Notes: a model not told the origin generated them from the sequence alone. 64,000 bases of DNA from CAVPTL01 sp963729195 (GCA_963729195.1 CAVSNF010000019.1:124001-188000), one strand, 5' to 3'. Shown: positions 18,168 to 28,223, counted from the stretch's first letter. Program-made: numbers and translations.

Positions 18168-19867
18168 CTGTCGGGGGACGGTTCTGGTGTCCACGTGGCC
18201 CCCGTCTGCTCCTGGTAGGCGGCGATAGCGGATTCGAGCGTGGGGTAGAAGTGGTTTGGATCGATCGTGCGGGTGAGTTCGTAGCGCTCGATCTTCTCGC
18301 GCACGGGATCCTTCATCTCTGCGAACACGAGCGACACGCCGCGGGCGTTGAGGGCTTCGTCCAGATCCTCGAGCATGTCTGCGGCGGTCGTGTCCACGTC
18401 GGTGATCGGCTCCGCAGCGATCACGATCCAACGAGGTGCTGGGTCGGTCGATGCGAGCTTGACGACCTGCTCTCGGAACGTCCGGGTGTTGGCGAAAAAG
18501 AGCGGCGCGTCGAATCGGAACACCACCAGCCCGGGGAGCAGTTCGGCCTCCGGGTAGCTGGAAACATCGTGGTAGCCCGGGATACCCTCGACTCGTCCCA
18601 GCTGTGTTTGGTAGGGCCACCAGGAACGGCGAAAGACGTTGATGACCGAGAGCGCCACGGCCACGGCGATGCCGGGCAGGACGCCCGAGCAGTGCGACTC
18701 CCGAGGAACGCGGCGATCGAGAGCGCGAACTCGCTCTGGCGTTGATTCCACAGCCGGATCGTGCCGGGCACGTCTGCCAGACGAGAGCGACGCGGCGATC
18801 ACGACCGCCGCGAGCGTGGGCTGGGGAAGGTCGCGCAGAAGCCCTGGGAACAGCAGCAGCATCGCAGCGATCGCCACCGCGCCGACCAGTCCCGTCACCT
18901 GCGATTTGGCGCCCACCTGCTCGGCCACAGCGGTTCGCGAACCGCTGGTGCTGACCGGGAATCCCTGGAACAATCCGGCCGCGACGTTGGCTGCGCCGAT
19001 TCCGATCATCTCCTGGTTGCCGTCGACCTCCTCGCCCGAGCGGCCCGCAAACGCAGACGACGTCGCGATCGTGTCGGCCAGCGACACCAGCGCGATGCCC
19101 AACGCTCCGCCGATCAGAATCGGGATGTCCGAGGCCTTGACATCAGGCACAGTCAACGGCGGGAAGCCCTGCGGCAGCGTCCCCACGAGGTCGACGCCGC
19201 GTTGGGCGACGTCGAACAGATTCGCCGCCACGATTGACACGACCACCGCCACCAACACGCTCGGCACCTTCGGCAGCACCCGCTGGAGCACGAACATGAC
19301 CACCAGCCCGAGCACGCCGATCGCAAGCGCGGCGGTGACGGTGTCCCCGTCGGCGACGCCGCTGACGAACGCTCTGGCTTCGGCGATGAACCCGTCAGCG
19401 TCGACCGAGAACCCGAACAGCTTGGGCAGCTGGCCAACCAGGATCGTGACCGCAAGCCCGTTCATGTAGCCGATCATGGTCGGCTTCGAGAGCAGGTCGG
19501 CCACACACCCGAGCCGAGCGACACCGCCGAGCAGCATCACCGCTCCGACCATCAGCGCAAGCATCGACGCCAGCGCGATCGCGCGGGTGGGATCGCCGTT
19601 GGCCCCCATCAGCGGAAGGATCGTTGCCGCGATCATCGGGCCCAGCGACGAGTCGGGCCCGAGCACCAGGATCCGTGACGGCCCGAACACGGCATAGCCG
19701 ATCAGACACAGGATCGACGTGTACAGCCCGGTGATCGCCGGCAGCCCGGCAAGCTCTGCATACGCCATCCCCTGCGGTACCAGCAGCGTCGTCAGCACCA
19801 GCCCGGCGACGACATCCTTCGGCAGCCACGACCGCTCGTAGGAGGCGAGTACCCGAAGCCCGGCCAC
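18164..19867 (-). CDS. SulP-family anion transporter with STAS domain, compensated frame break
   Basis: Inner-membrane anion carrier, often sulfate or bicarbonate. The N-terminal signature is VAGLVLTTLLVPQGMAYAEL and LYTSILCLIGYAVFGPSR; the C-terminal STAS domain holds VIAAEPITDVDTTAADML. Between about 18690 and 18775 the reading frame is shifted and then restored, turning a stretch that should read PGTIRLWNQRQSEFALSIA into nonsense; two nearby indels explain it. The GTG at 19867 is the best start seen. It converges on the ATPase gene with a four-base overlap. Confidence 0.78.
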   Translation of the reverse strand: MAGLRVLASYERSWLPKDVVAGLVLTTLLVPQGMAYAELAGLPAITGLYTSILCLIGYAVFGPSRILVLGPDSSLGPMIAATILPLMGANGDPTRAIALASMLALMVGAVMLLGGVARLGCVADLLSKPTMIGYMNGLAVTILVGQLPKLFGFSVDADGFIAEARAFVSGVADGDTVTAALAIGVLGLVVMFVLQRVLPKVPSVLVAVVVSIVAANLFDVAQRGVDLVGTLPQGFPPLTVPDVKASDIPILIGGALGIALVSLADTIATSSAFAGRSGEEVDGNQEMIGIGAANVAAGLFQGFPVSTSGSRTAVAEQVGAKSQVTGLVGAVAIAAMLLLFPGLLRDLPQPTLAAVVIAASLSSGRRARHDPAVESTPERVRALDRRVPRESHCSGVLPGIAVAVALSVINVFRRSWWPYQTQLGRVEGIPGYHDVSSYPEAELLPGLVVFRFDAPLFFANTRTFREQVVKLASTDPAPRWIVIAAEPITDVDTTAADMLEDLDEALNARGVSLVFAEMKDPVREKIERYELTRTIDPNHFYPTLESAIAAYQEQTGATWTPEPSPDS

Positions 19868-19917
19868 CGCCGCCAGCCTCGGATGTCTTTCCGCGCCGAT
19901 CTGGGTGGTGGGAGCGG

Positions 19918-21522
19918 TCAGCCGAGAACCATTCCTTCGGCAGCGCTCGACGGCGCGGGGTCTGGCAGGCGCATCATCCGGAACGAGTTGAAGAGCCCCA
20001 CGAGCCCGGCCAGGATCGGGATGAGCAGCGCCACCTGCAGTGCGATGTGTCGTGCGTCGGTGTTGATGCGGATGATCTCGGCCTGGGTGGCTTTGGGCTG
20101 GCCGACGAGCTGCTCCTCGAGCTTGGTGTTGCTCATCACCTCGGCGTCGTCTTCGAGCGCGGTCTGAGACCTGTTGCTGCTGCGCCGGGGCGAGGACGGT
20201 GCTCGCGTCGGCCATGTGGGTGAAGGTGAGCGAGAGCGTCGCCAGCATGATCGCGCCGGCAAACGCCAGGCCGAACGACAGCCCGAACGATCCGGCCGCC
20301 GAGTTCACACCGGCGGCTTCGCTGACCCGCTCCTCGGAGATCGGGGACGAGCGTGTAGTTGTTGAGCTGGGACACCAGCAGACCCAAGCCCGACTCCCGC
20401 GATCATCAGCGGGATCACCAGATACCAGCCGGAGTCTGCCCGCGGCACGATCGGGATCAACACCAAGAGTCCGATGGTCAGGAGCCCAAATCCCAGCCTG
20501 ATGATGCTGCTCGGGCGGCGGTTTCCGGCCTTCTTCGCTGCCAGCAGCGCGGTTGCGAACATGCTGAGCGAGAGCGGGGCGAGCGAGAGGCCTGCCTCCA
20601 TCGCGTTGTATTCGAGCACCATCTGCAGGTAGATCGGAAGCGCGATCATGGTGCCGCCCAGCGCGATCTGCTGGAGCATCTGTTCGGAGACCCCGAACCG
20701 GAAGATCATCGGACTTGAACAGGTCGGGGTCGATCAGCGTCGGCTTTCCCCGCCGCTTCTGTCGCAGAAGCCAGTAGACCAGTGCCGCCCATCGAGATCG
20801 CCCCCAGCACCAGCAGCGCGCCAACGGCCTCGCCGCCTTCCTGCCAGACGAGGATGCCAAGCACGATCCCGCCCATGCCCAACGACCGACAGGCACGGCA
20901 CCAACCAGCGTCGATGTGCCGAGGCCCCGTGTACGGCACGTCCTGGACGAGCTTGATGTTGACCAGGACGACCGCGATGATCACGTCCTCGAGCAGGAAC
21001 GCGATCCGCCACGACAGATACGTGGTGATGAATCCTCCCAGCAGCGGCCCGACTGCGGCGGCGATCGCGGCCGCCGCCCCGACCAACGCGTAGGCCTTTT
21101 TCTGAGCCGCCCCTTCGAAGTTGCCGTGGATCAGCGACTGCATCGCGGGCAGCAACAGCGACGCGCCCAGCCCACCCACCACCGCCCAGAAGATGATCAC
21201 CGGGGTCAGGCTCTGGGCCAGTGCCATCGCCAAGGCGCCGGTCGCGTAGGCAAGCAGGCCCAGCACGTAGGCCCGCTTGCGGCCGATCAGATCGCCCACC
21301 TTGCTTCCGATCAGGATGAACGCTGCCGATACCAGCGCCTCGATCGCGATCGCAGACTGGACGCCACTGACGGTCGTGCCCAGATCATCGACCACCGCCG
21401 CGATCGACACGTTCATCACCGACGTGTCCACCACCAGCACGAACATCGCCATCGACAGCAGGATCGCGAGCCGCGGATTCCCGCGCCTCCTCCGCCGCGC
21501 TCGCGCTGGCTCCCGCGGTCAT
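19918..21522 (-). pseudogene. DHA2-type MFS drug efflux transporter, several frame breaks
   Basis: A fourteen-helix EmrB/QacA-type exporter. Pieces in order: start MTAGASASAAEEA at 21522, then in another frame LVVDTSVMNVSIAAVVDDLG and GSKVGDLIGRKRAYVLG, GPLLGGFITTYLSWR, then QIALGGTMIALPIYLQMVL, GVNSAAGSFGLSFGLAFAG, and a last helix LLIPILAGLVGLFNSF. At least five frame changes separate them. Either the gene is dead or the sequence here is poor; SulP and the acyl-CoA synthetase nearby show the same problem. Confidence 0.7.
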
Positions 21523-21558
21523 CGGCGAGCCAAGGCTGACCCTGGACCCCGAACGGGG

Positions 21559-21960
21559 TCACGTCGAGGCCAGGGCTTTTGCTTTCAGCGTGTCGTACTC
21601 GGCCTGGGTGATCGCGCCGCTGTCGAGCAGCTGCTTGGCCTTCTCGATGTCTGCCGTCGCGCTGGAAGGTGCGACCGAGCGGATGTGCTCATCGAGCTGC
21701 TGCTGGGCCGCCTGCTGCTGCTTCATCGCGCGTTCGGTCATGCTGTTGTGGTTGGCGATCAGATAGACGAACACGCCCAGGTACGGGAGGATGATCACAA
21801 AGATCATCCACAGCACCTTGGTGCCGCCGCCGACGTCGTGCCGTCGGAAGAGGTCGGAGAACACGGTGATCAGAAGCCAAAACCAGATAATCCACGCAAA
21901 GAACACCGCCATCGTCCAAAGCACCGAGAAGAACGATGGGTAGCTCGAGAGAATCGTCAT
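21559..21960 (-). CDS. SHOCT domain membrane protein
   Basis: 133 residues. Two hydrophobic helices (TMAVFFAWIIWFWLLITV and LWMIFVIILPYLGVFVYLI) form a PLDc-N type membrane part, followed by a Q-rich linker and a C-terminal SHOCT motif, IEKAKQLLDSGAITQAEYDTLKAKAL. The ATG at 21960 is preceded by AAGGAG. Role unknown; SHOCT segments are oligomerisation modules. Confidence 0.8.
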   Translation of the reverse strand: MTILSSYPSFFSVLWTMAVFFAWIIWFWLLITVFSDLFRRHDVGGGTKVLWMIFVIILPYLGVFVYLIANHNSMTERAMKQQQAAQQQLDEHIRSVAPSSATADIEKAKQLLDSGAITQAEYDTLKAKALAST

Positions 21961-22130
21961 TCCGTGAACTCCTTTTCCCCGACTAGCCGGTGATCCGGCT
22001 GTCCTTCGTAGATTCGCACGATCTGCGGGGCGGCGCAACGAGTCTCACCCAGGCCCAAGGCGACATCCGCCATCACGCTACCCGTGGCGAGGTGGTAGAA
22101 AGGCAGGCTCTCCGCCTGGTTAACGTGTCG

Positions 22131-22961
22131 TCACCCGCCGTGGCCGTGCTCGAGTTCGAGCTCGGCAGCGTGATCGGGCACATACCTCTGGGAGTTCCTG
22201 GGCGGTCGTACGTAGCCGCTGTCTGGCTGGCGCGGCGGGAGCTTGGGAGGGGGCGGCGGCGTGCGGTCCTCCCACGGGAGTCGAGACAACAGGTGGGCGA
22301 TGCAGTTGAGCCGCGCGCGGCGCTTGTCGTCGGCTTCGACCACGAACCACTCCGTGCCGGGCAGATCGGTCTGCTCGAACATCTCGTCCTTCGCCCGCGA
22401 GTAGTCGACGTAGTGCGACCGGGATTTGAGATCCATCGGTGACAGCTTCCAGCTCTTGGTGGGGTCATCGATGCGGTCCTGAAACCGGCGTCGCTGCTCG
22501 TCATCAGAGACCGAGAACCAGTACTTGGTGAACAGGATGCCGTCGTCGATCAGCATCCGCTCGAACTGTGGCACCTGGCGCATGAACAGGCGGTACTGCT
22601 CGGGCGTGCAGAATCCGAGCACGCGCTCCACACCGGCGCGGTTGTACCAGCTGCGGTCGAACAACACGATCTCGCCGGCCGCGGGTAGCTGTGCGATGTA
22701 GCGCTGGAAGTACCACTGAGTCGTCTCTCGGTCGGTCGGCGCCGGCAGCGCCGCGACCCGTGCGAAACGCGGGTTCAGCGGCTCGGTGATGCGCTTGATG
22801 GTGCCGCCCTTGCCGGCGGCGTCGCGACCCTCGAACAGCACCACCACCCGCTGGCCCTCGTCGCGCACCCAGGTCTGCATCCGAGCCAGCTCCACCTGGA
22901 GCCGCTCGAGCTCGGCCTCGTATACGTCGCGATCGATCCGAGTTGGGCGGTTCTTGGCCAT
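22131..22961 (-). CDS. PPK2-family polyphosphate kinase
   Basis: 276 residues, the second PPK2 of the window. P-loop FEGRDAAGKGGTIKRITE is the canonical form; FDRSWYNRAGVERVLGF and SPMDLKSRSHYVDYSRAKDEMF follow. The tail is proline-rich and carries the family motif SGYVRPP. It is divergent from the acetyltransferase gene, and TAGGAT lies seven bases before its ATG. Confidence 0.9.
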   Translation of the reverse strand: MAKNRPTRIDRDVYEAELERLQVELARMQTWVRDEGQRVVVLFEGRDAAGKGGTIKRITEPLNPRFARVAALPAPTDRETTQWYFQRYIAQLPAAGEIVLFDRSWYNRAGVERVLGFCTPEQYRLFMRQVPQFERMLIDDGILFTKYWFSVSDDEQRRRFQDRIDDPTKSWKLSPMDLKSRSHYVDYSRAKDEMFEQTDLPGTEWFVVEADDKRRARLNCIAHLLSRLPWEDRTPPPPPKLPPRQPDSGYVRPPRNSQRYVPDHAAELELEHGHGG

Positions 22962-22968
22962 TCCGGAG

Positions 22969-22990
22969 ATCCTACCGATGCCCCTAGGAT
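22969..22990. promoter_or_regulatory. Divergent -10 boxes for ppk2 and the acetyltransferase
   Basis: Minus-strand TAGGAT (22969-22974) is seven bases before the ATG at 22961. Plus-strand TAGGAT (22985-22990) is six bases before the ATG at 22997. Both fit leaderless transcripts. Confidence 0.4.
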
Positions 22991-22996
22991 GCGGCG

Positions 22997-23512
22997 ATGA
23001 CCGCAGCCCGTCAACGTGCGCCCGGGTCGGCCGGCCGACATCGAGTCGATGCAACAGATCGAGATCGCCGCGGGCAGCCTGTTCGCCGAGATCGGGATGC
23101 ACGATGTGGCCGAGGACGGGGCGCACGAAACCGAGCTGCTGGCGGGGTACGTCGCAGACGGCGCGAGCGTGGGTCGCGGAGCAGGACGGCGTGGTCTGCG
23201 GCTATGCCCTGATCGATATCCTCGATGCCCAGGCGCATCTGGAGCAGGTCACGGTGCATCCGCAGTACGGCCGCCGCGGCATCGGCGGGGTGATCATCGA
23301 CCGCGTCGCCGAGTGGGCACGTGGGCAGGGGTACACAGCGATGACGCTGCTGACGTTCCGGGACGTGGCCTGGAACGGGCCGTACTACCGGCGACTCGGA
23401 TTCGTGGACGTTCCTGACTCCGAGATGGGCTCCCGAGCTTGCGGCGCTACGCGCTCACGAGGCGGAGTTGGGGCTCGACGTCGTCCGTCGCGGTGCGATG
23501 CCGCTGGGCTGA
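22997..23512 (+). pseudogene. GNAT acetyltransferase, frame breaks
   Basis: Pieces in different frames assemble into one GNAT domain: RPGRPADIESMQQIEIAAG, VAEQDGVVCGYALIDILDA, LEQVTVHPQYGRRGIGGVII (acetyl-CoA loop), WNGPYYRRLGFVDVP, ending GLDVVRRGAMPLG at 23512. Breaks fall near 23015, 23165 and 23430. Substrate unknown. Confidence 0.65.
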
Positions 23513-23588
23513 AAGCGCCGGCCATCGCGACGGTTTGCAGGCTCCACGCGAAACGGGGAGGGTGGACGCCGCGACGGCCGGCCACAGT

Positions 23589-25220
23589 CTACGCTTTTTT
23601 GCGCATTCGGGTTCCGGCGTCGCCGCCGATCGCTTCGACCGCCCGCTCCACTCCCGCTCTCGCAGGACGAACTTCTGGGTCTTGCCGGTGGAGGTCTTGG
23701 GAAGCTCGCAGAACTCGACCGCCGAGGGGCATTTGAAGTGGGCCAGCCGCTCCCGGCAAAAGGCGATCAGCTCGTCCTCGGTCACCTGCTCGCCGGGGCG
23801 GGTGGTGACGAACGCCTTGGGTCGCTCCCCCCAGCGCTCGTCGGGCATCGCCACCACCGCACACTCGAGCACCGCGGGATGGGCGGCGACGGCCTGCTCC
23901 ACCTCGATGGTGGAGATGTTCTCGCCGCCGGAGATGATGATGTCCTTGGCCCGGTCACGCAGCTCGAGATAGCCGTCGGGGTGCATCACGCCCATGTCGC
24001 CGGAGTGGAACCACCCACCTCGAAAGGCCTCGGCGGTGGCCTCCGGATCCTGCCAGTAGCCCTTCATCACGTTGTTTCCGCGCATCACAACCTCACCGAC
24101 CGTGGCGCCGTCGGCAGGCACGTCGTGCATGTCCTCGTCCACCACCCGAACCGGCTCGATATCGAGGAACGAGACGCCCTGCCGGGCCAGCCGCTCGGCT
24201 CGCATCAGCGTCTGGCAGCTGGTTCCACTGCTCCTGCCATTTGCAGATCGTGTGCGGCCCATACGTCTCAGTCAGCCCGTACAGGTGCCGCGGCCACAGG
24301 TTCAGCTGCTGCATCTCGGCCAGCAGCGTGGGGGAGGGCGGCGCGGCGGCAACCGCGACGGTCACCGGAGTTTGCAGCCGGTGGGCCGAGGGGTGATTGA
24401 CCAGCCCGATGTGTACCACCGGGGCACCGCAGTAGTGGGTCACGCCCTCCTCGGTCGAACAGTCTCCAGATCTCGGCTGAGTCGACGTTTCGCAGGCACA
24501 GGTGGGTGCCGCCGACGGCGGTCACCGCCCAGGTGTTACACCAGCCGTTGCAGTGAAACATGGGAAGCGTCCACAGGAACACCGTGTCGGACGTGTAGCC
24601 CACCTCGATGATCTCGCCCAAGGCATTCAGATAGGCGCCGCGGTGCGTGTACATCACGCCCTTCTGGCGGCCGGTCGTGCCCGAGGTGTAGTTGATCGCG
24701 ATCACATCTTCATCGTCGGTGACCTCGAAGGCGGGGGCGCGGCTCCAGAGGAGCGTCGGAAACGAATCTGGCGTAGGCCGAGTCGGCGCCGATCGCTGTC
24801 GTCGATCACCACTCGAGGCAGGGTGCTGTCTCCGAGCAGGTGCTCCAGGTCGGTGTGCACGAAGATCATGCGGGCGCCGGAGTGACCCAGGATGTAGTCG
24901 ACGTCCTCCGCGGACAGGCGGGTGTTCATCGCCACCAGGATCGCGCCCACCGCCGGCACCGCGAAGTGGGCCTCGAGCAACTCGGGTGTGTTCGGACACA
25001 GAAACGCCACCCGGTCGCCCGGCTCGACGCCGGCGTGCCGCAGCGCCGCCGCCAGTCGGTCGGCGCGTTCGCCGAACTCGCGATAGCTGTAGCGCCGCTT
25101 CCCGTAGATCACCGCGGTGCGCTCCCCGAACACCGCCGCGGCGCGCGCCAAGAACGGCACCGGGGAGAGCACTTCCCGGTACACGGGGCGGTCGCTCACA
25201 TTGGCGTCGTGCGTGCCCAT
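23589..25220 (-). pseudogene. Acyl-CoA synthetase (AMP-forming), frame breaks
   Basis: Activates a fatty or other organic acid to its CoA thioester. Pieces in order: MGTHDANVSDRPVYREVLS at 25220, the P-loop INYTSGTTGRQKGVMYTHRG, LYGLTETYGPHT, GWFHSGDMGVMHPDGYLELR, and the C-terminal lysine region LPKTSTGKTQKFVLR. Frame breaks lie near 24760, 24450, 24230 and 23630. All catalytic motifs survive, so a working gene behind sequence errors is possible. The last frame gives a stop at 23589. Confidence 0.7.
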
Positions 25221-25269
25221 GCTCAAGCCAGAGTGTCGCAGAGTTTGCCCGGCTGCGTCCGGCGGTTCG

Positions 25270-25860
25270 CTACGCGGGCGCCAGCCTCGTCATCAGCTCG
25301 ATCGCCTCGGAATTGGTGAGGCCGTGCTGCGTGAGCGACCGCCACGTCCCGAATGTGACGGCGTGGGCGATCGCTGCGCGCACCCGGCGCCGCTGGGCAC
25401 CGCGTTCGGAGCGGCCACGGCAGAGAGCGTCAGTGACGGCCTCGCGGTAACTTGCGAAGGCCCGATACTGGGCATGCATACTCGGCATCATGGGAGCGTC
25501 GCGCGCGAGCAGCTCGATCATTTGCTGATTGCGTTCGTACCACGCATACAGTTCGCCCAATCCGCGCACCAGCCGCGCCTGGGGCTCGTCCACGGCTGCC
25601 CACCGCGTCGGATCTGGGCGAGGGTTCTGTGCGGTCCAATGGGCGGAGCAGGCGGCGAAGATCGACTCCTGATCGGGAAAGTGCCGATACACCGTGGCCC
25701 GCTGGACTCCCGCCTGCTGAGCGATCGCGCTGATGGTCGTCTTCGCCGGGCCGACGGAGCCGTGCAACTCCATCGCCGCCTGGGTGATCTGCGCCCGCGT
25801 CTGGTGTTCGAGTTCGGCTCGGCGGGTCTTTGTGTATGTGCGGGGGCCGGTCTTGGTCAT
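25270..25860 (-). CDS. TetR-family regulator
   Basis: 196 residues. The N-terminal helix-turn-helix is clear: TRAQITQAAMELHGSVGPAKTTISAIAQQAGVQRATVYRHFPD (read over about residues 18-60); the ligand domain is all-helical. The ATG at 25860 is chosen; a longer frame opens at 25887 inside the operator. It diverges from a cupin gene with a perfect palindrome between them, so it probably represses both. Confidence 0.87.
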   Translation of the reverse strand: MTKTGPRTYTKTRRAELEHQTRAQITQAAMELHGSVGPAKTTISAIAQQAGVQRATVYRHFPDQESIFAACSAHWTAQNPRPDPTRWAAVDEPQARLVRGLGELYAWYERNQQMIELLARDAPMMPSMHAQYRAFASYREAVTDALCRGRSERGAQRRRVRAAIAHAVTFGTWRSLTQHGLTNSEAIELMTRLAPA

Positions 25861-25884
25861 TAGCGGCTGGGAGCGTGCTAACTT

Positions 25885-25906
25885 CATTGAACACTATTGT
25901 TCAATG
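25885..25906. promoter_or_regulatory. Perfect palindromic operator between tetR and cupin
   Basis: CATTGAACA and TGTTCAATG face each other across a four-base spacer. The site is 13 bases from the cupin ATG and 25 from the TetR start, a normal place for a TetR operator. Confidence 0.65.
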
Positions 25907-25918
25907 GAAGGGTACCTC

Positions 25919-26455
25919 ATGACCCAGACGACTGAACAGCCTCGCCGCTTTGACGCATCGCAGGGCCCTCGCATAGTCGGGCCGAATGACGGGCTGTACG
26001 TCGAGTTGGGAGGGTGTGACGCCCGCTTCCTGATCTGGGGAGAGGAGTCCGGCGGCGGCTTCTCGCTGGTCGAACATCCCATCCCGCCACACTCGCTGTG
26101 CGCCCCCCGGCACCGACACGCGGGCGTGGATGAATGGAGTTACGTGCTGGAAGGGCGGATGGGGGCGCTGCTGGGCGACGACGTCGTCTATGCCGACGCC
26201 GGTGACCTGGCGTTCAAGCCGCGCGATCAGTGGCATACGTTTTGGAATGCGGGCGACGTGCCCTGCCGGATCCTCGAGATCATCTCCCCCGCCGGATTCG
26301 AGCATTTCTTCCGCGAGCTCGGCGAAGGCCTCCAAAACGGGACCGCCGACATGGGCGCGCTGTCGCAGAAGCATGGGATCGAGTTCGACCTCGAAAGCCT
26401 GCCGCGGATCTGCGAAGAACACGGTCTCACCCATCCGTTACTCGCACTGGGCTGA
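25919..26455 (+). CDS. Cupin domain protein
   Basis: 178 residues with one cupin barrel: CAPRHRHAGVDEWSYVLEG gives the His/Glu metal site and FKPRDQWHTFWNAGD the second motif. A helical C-terminal extension (GFEHFFRELGEGLQ) follows, as in quercetinase-like cupins of unknown substrate. Probably controlled by the divergent TetR gene. The gene ends nine bases before a perfect palindrome. Confidence 0.78.
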   Translation: MTQTTEQPRRFDASQGPRIVGPNDGLYVELGGCDARFLIWGEESGGGFSLVEHPIPPHSLCAPRHRHAGVDEWSYVLEGRMGALLGDDVVYADAGDLAFKPRDQWHTFWNAGDVPCRILEIISPAGFEHFFRELGEGLQNGTADMGALSQKHGIEFDLESLPRICEEHGLTHPLLALG

Positions 26456-26464
26456 AGCGAGCCG

Positions 26465-26495
26465 GTGAATAACGGTGCCTGGCACCGTTATTCAC
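26465..26495. repeat. Palindromic repeat, copy 1
   Basis: Arms GTGAATAACGGTGCC and GGCACCGTTATTCAC around a single T. It lies between two convergent genes; one more base each side also pairs, and that base is part of the TAG stop of the minus-strand gene. It could form a terminator hairpin for both strands. Confidence 0.85.
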
Positions 26496-28223
26496 CTACC
26501 GCGCGGCGGCGGTTGCCTCGCGTTCCAAGTACTGGTGCACCAGTTGGACGACGGTGGCGCCTTCTCCCATCGCGGTGGTGACTCGCTTGACCGACGCGTG
26601 ACGGACATCGCCGGCGGCGAAGACGCCGGGGACACTCGTCTCCAGGTGATCCCGCCGGCCGCCGCCGTCCACGTCCTTGCCGGTGAGGATGTATCCGCGC
26701 TCGTCCCGCTGCACGGTGCCGTCCAGCCACTCGGTGCGCGGCTCGGCACCGATCATGACAAACAGGGCGGCGGTCGGAATCCGTTCGGCCGTGCCGGTGG
26801 TGCGATCACGGATCACGATCCCTTCCAGTTGCTGGTCGCCGTCGCCGTCGATCAGGTCAACTCCAAGACGAACTGACACGTTCGGCAGCCCCTGGATCTC
26901 AGCGATCAGATAGTCGGACATGCTCGTGGAAAGTGAGTCGCCGCGAACCAGCAGCGCGACCGTGTCGGCGAACTTGGCCAGGTGCGTCGCCGCCTGACCG
27001 GCTGAGTTCCCGCCACCGACGATGCTGACGTGCCGCCCTCGCATCGCCCGAGCCTCACTCATCGCGGCTCCGTAGAACACTCCGGCACCGATCAGCGACT
27101 CCAGCTTGGGGATTCCCAGCCGGCGCCAGGCAACGCCGTTGGACAACACCACCGTGCGTGCCGTCACCCGCTGGCCGTCGGCCATCTCCACGACACGCTT
27201 GTCGCCCGAGACGTGCAGCGAGCTGACCTCCTGCGCGAACACCAGGTTTGCTCCGAACAGCCACGCCTGCTCGCAGGCGCGATAGGAGAGCTCCTGTCCG
27301 CCGATCCCCCAGGGGAAGCCGGGGACGTTGCGGATACGTGAGCTCGATCCTGCCTGACCGCCGGAGATCTGCTGTTCCAGCACGATCGTCTGAAGGCCTT
27401 CGGATGCGGCGTAGACGGCCGCCGAGAGACCTGCCGGGCCGGCACCCACGATGGCCAGGTCGTACTCGGTCTCGCCGACGCAGGTACCGCCGCCCACCGC
27501 TTTGACCAGATCGCCGTCGGTGGGGTCGACCAGCACGCGGCCGTCGTGGCGAACTGCCGTTGGCAGCCGTGAGAAGGCCTGTCCGGCTTCGTCCAGGATC
27601 GCGGCCCCCTCCTCGGAGTCCGCCTCGTGAAATGCGAACGGCGTGTTGAAACGCGTCAGCAGGTCGCGGATCTCGTGCCCGCGGGCGCTGTTTTCCTCCG
27701 CCGCGATCCGGAACATCGTGAACCCCTCCGGGCCGGTTCGGGCCCAGCTCGCCAGGAACTCGCTCACCGCCGGGTAAAGGCCCAGGTCAGGAATCCAGGG
27801 CTTCACCAGGTGGTAGTCGATCTGGCCGCGCATCATCGCCGGCACGATCGGGTTGGCCGCGGTGTAGTCGCGTTCGACCAGGAGGATCCGCTTGGCCAGC
27901 GGATGCAGTGCGTGGGCGCTGCCCAGAAACTCGATGCCCGTCATCTCGGGCATGCTCTCGTCGGCGATCACCAGCGCGACCGGGTCGGCGGCATCTGCCA
28001 GCGCGTGAAGCTGCGCCAATCCGGCTCTGGCCCCGTCGGCGGCCATGATGTATGTGTCGTTCCCAAACCGGCGACTGATGTCCGCCTCGAGGGCTCCCAG
28101 CACCGACTGATCGGATGAAACCAGGAAAATAATCGGGTCTGCGGTGCCGGAGCGTGACTCGCTCAGTTCCCCGGGCACGATCCGCGGCTCCAGATTCGGA
28201 GGTGGTGCTATCGAAAACGTCAT
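26496..28223 (-). CDS. Receiver / thioredoxin-reductase-like FAD oxidoreductase
   Basis: 575 residues in three parts. Residues 28-150: receiver-like domain with LVIADESMPEMTGIEFL and LVKPW; the first acidic pocket is reduced to VSSD. Residues 165-245: thioredoxin-fold linker. From about 250: thioredoxin-reductase-like domain with FAD motif AIVGAGPAGLSAAVYA, SGGQAG, NAD(P) motif SIVGGGNSAGQAATHL and closing PGVFAAGDVRH. The redox CxxC is replaced (GVFYGAAMSEA), so it cannot act as a normal thioredoxin reductase. A paralogue starts at 62196. Divergent from a TetR gene. Confidence 0.85.
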   Translation of the reverse strand: MTFSIAPPPNLEPRIVPGELSESRSGTADPIIFLVSSDQSVLGALEADISRRFGNDTYIMAADGARAGLAQLHALADAADPVALVIADESMPEMTGIEFLGSAHALHPLAKRILLVERDYTAANPIVPAMMRGQIDYHLVKPWIPDLGLYPAVSEFLASWARTGPEGFTMFRIAAEENSARGHEIRDLLTRFNTPFAFHEADSEEGAAILDEAGQAFSRLPTAVRHDGRVLVDPTDGDLVKAVGGGTCVGETEYDLAIVGAGPAGLSAAVYAASEGLQTIVLEQQISGGQAGSSSRIRNVPGFPWGIGGQELSYRACEQAWLFGANLVFAQEVSSLHVSGDKRVVEMADGQRVTARTVVLSNGVAWRRLGIPKLESLIGAGVFYGAAMSEARAMRGRHVSIVGGGNSAGQAATHLAKFADTVALLVRGDSLSTSMSDYLIAEIQGLPNVSVRLGVDLIDGDGDQQLEGIVIRDRTTGTAERIPTAALFVMIGAEPRTEWLDGTVQRDERGYILTGKDVDGGGRRDHLETSVPGVFAAGDVRHASVKRVTTAMGEGATVVQLVHQYLEREATAAAR

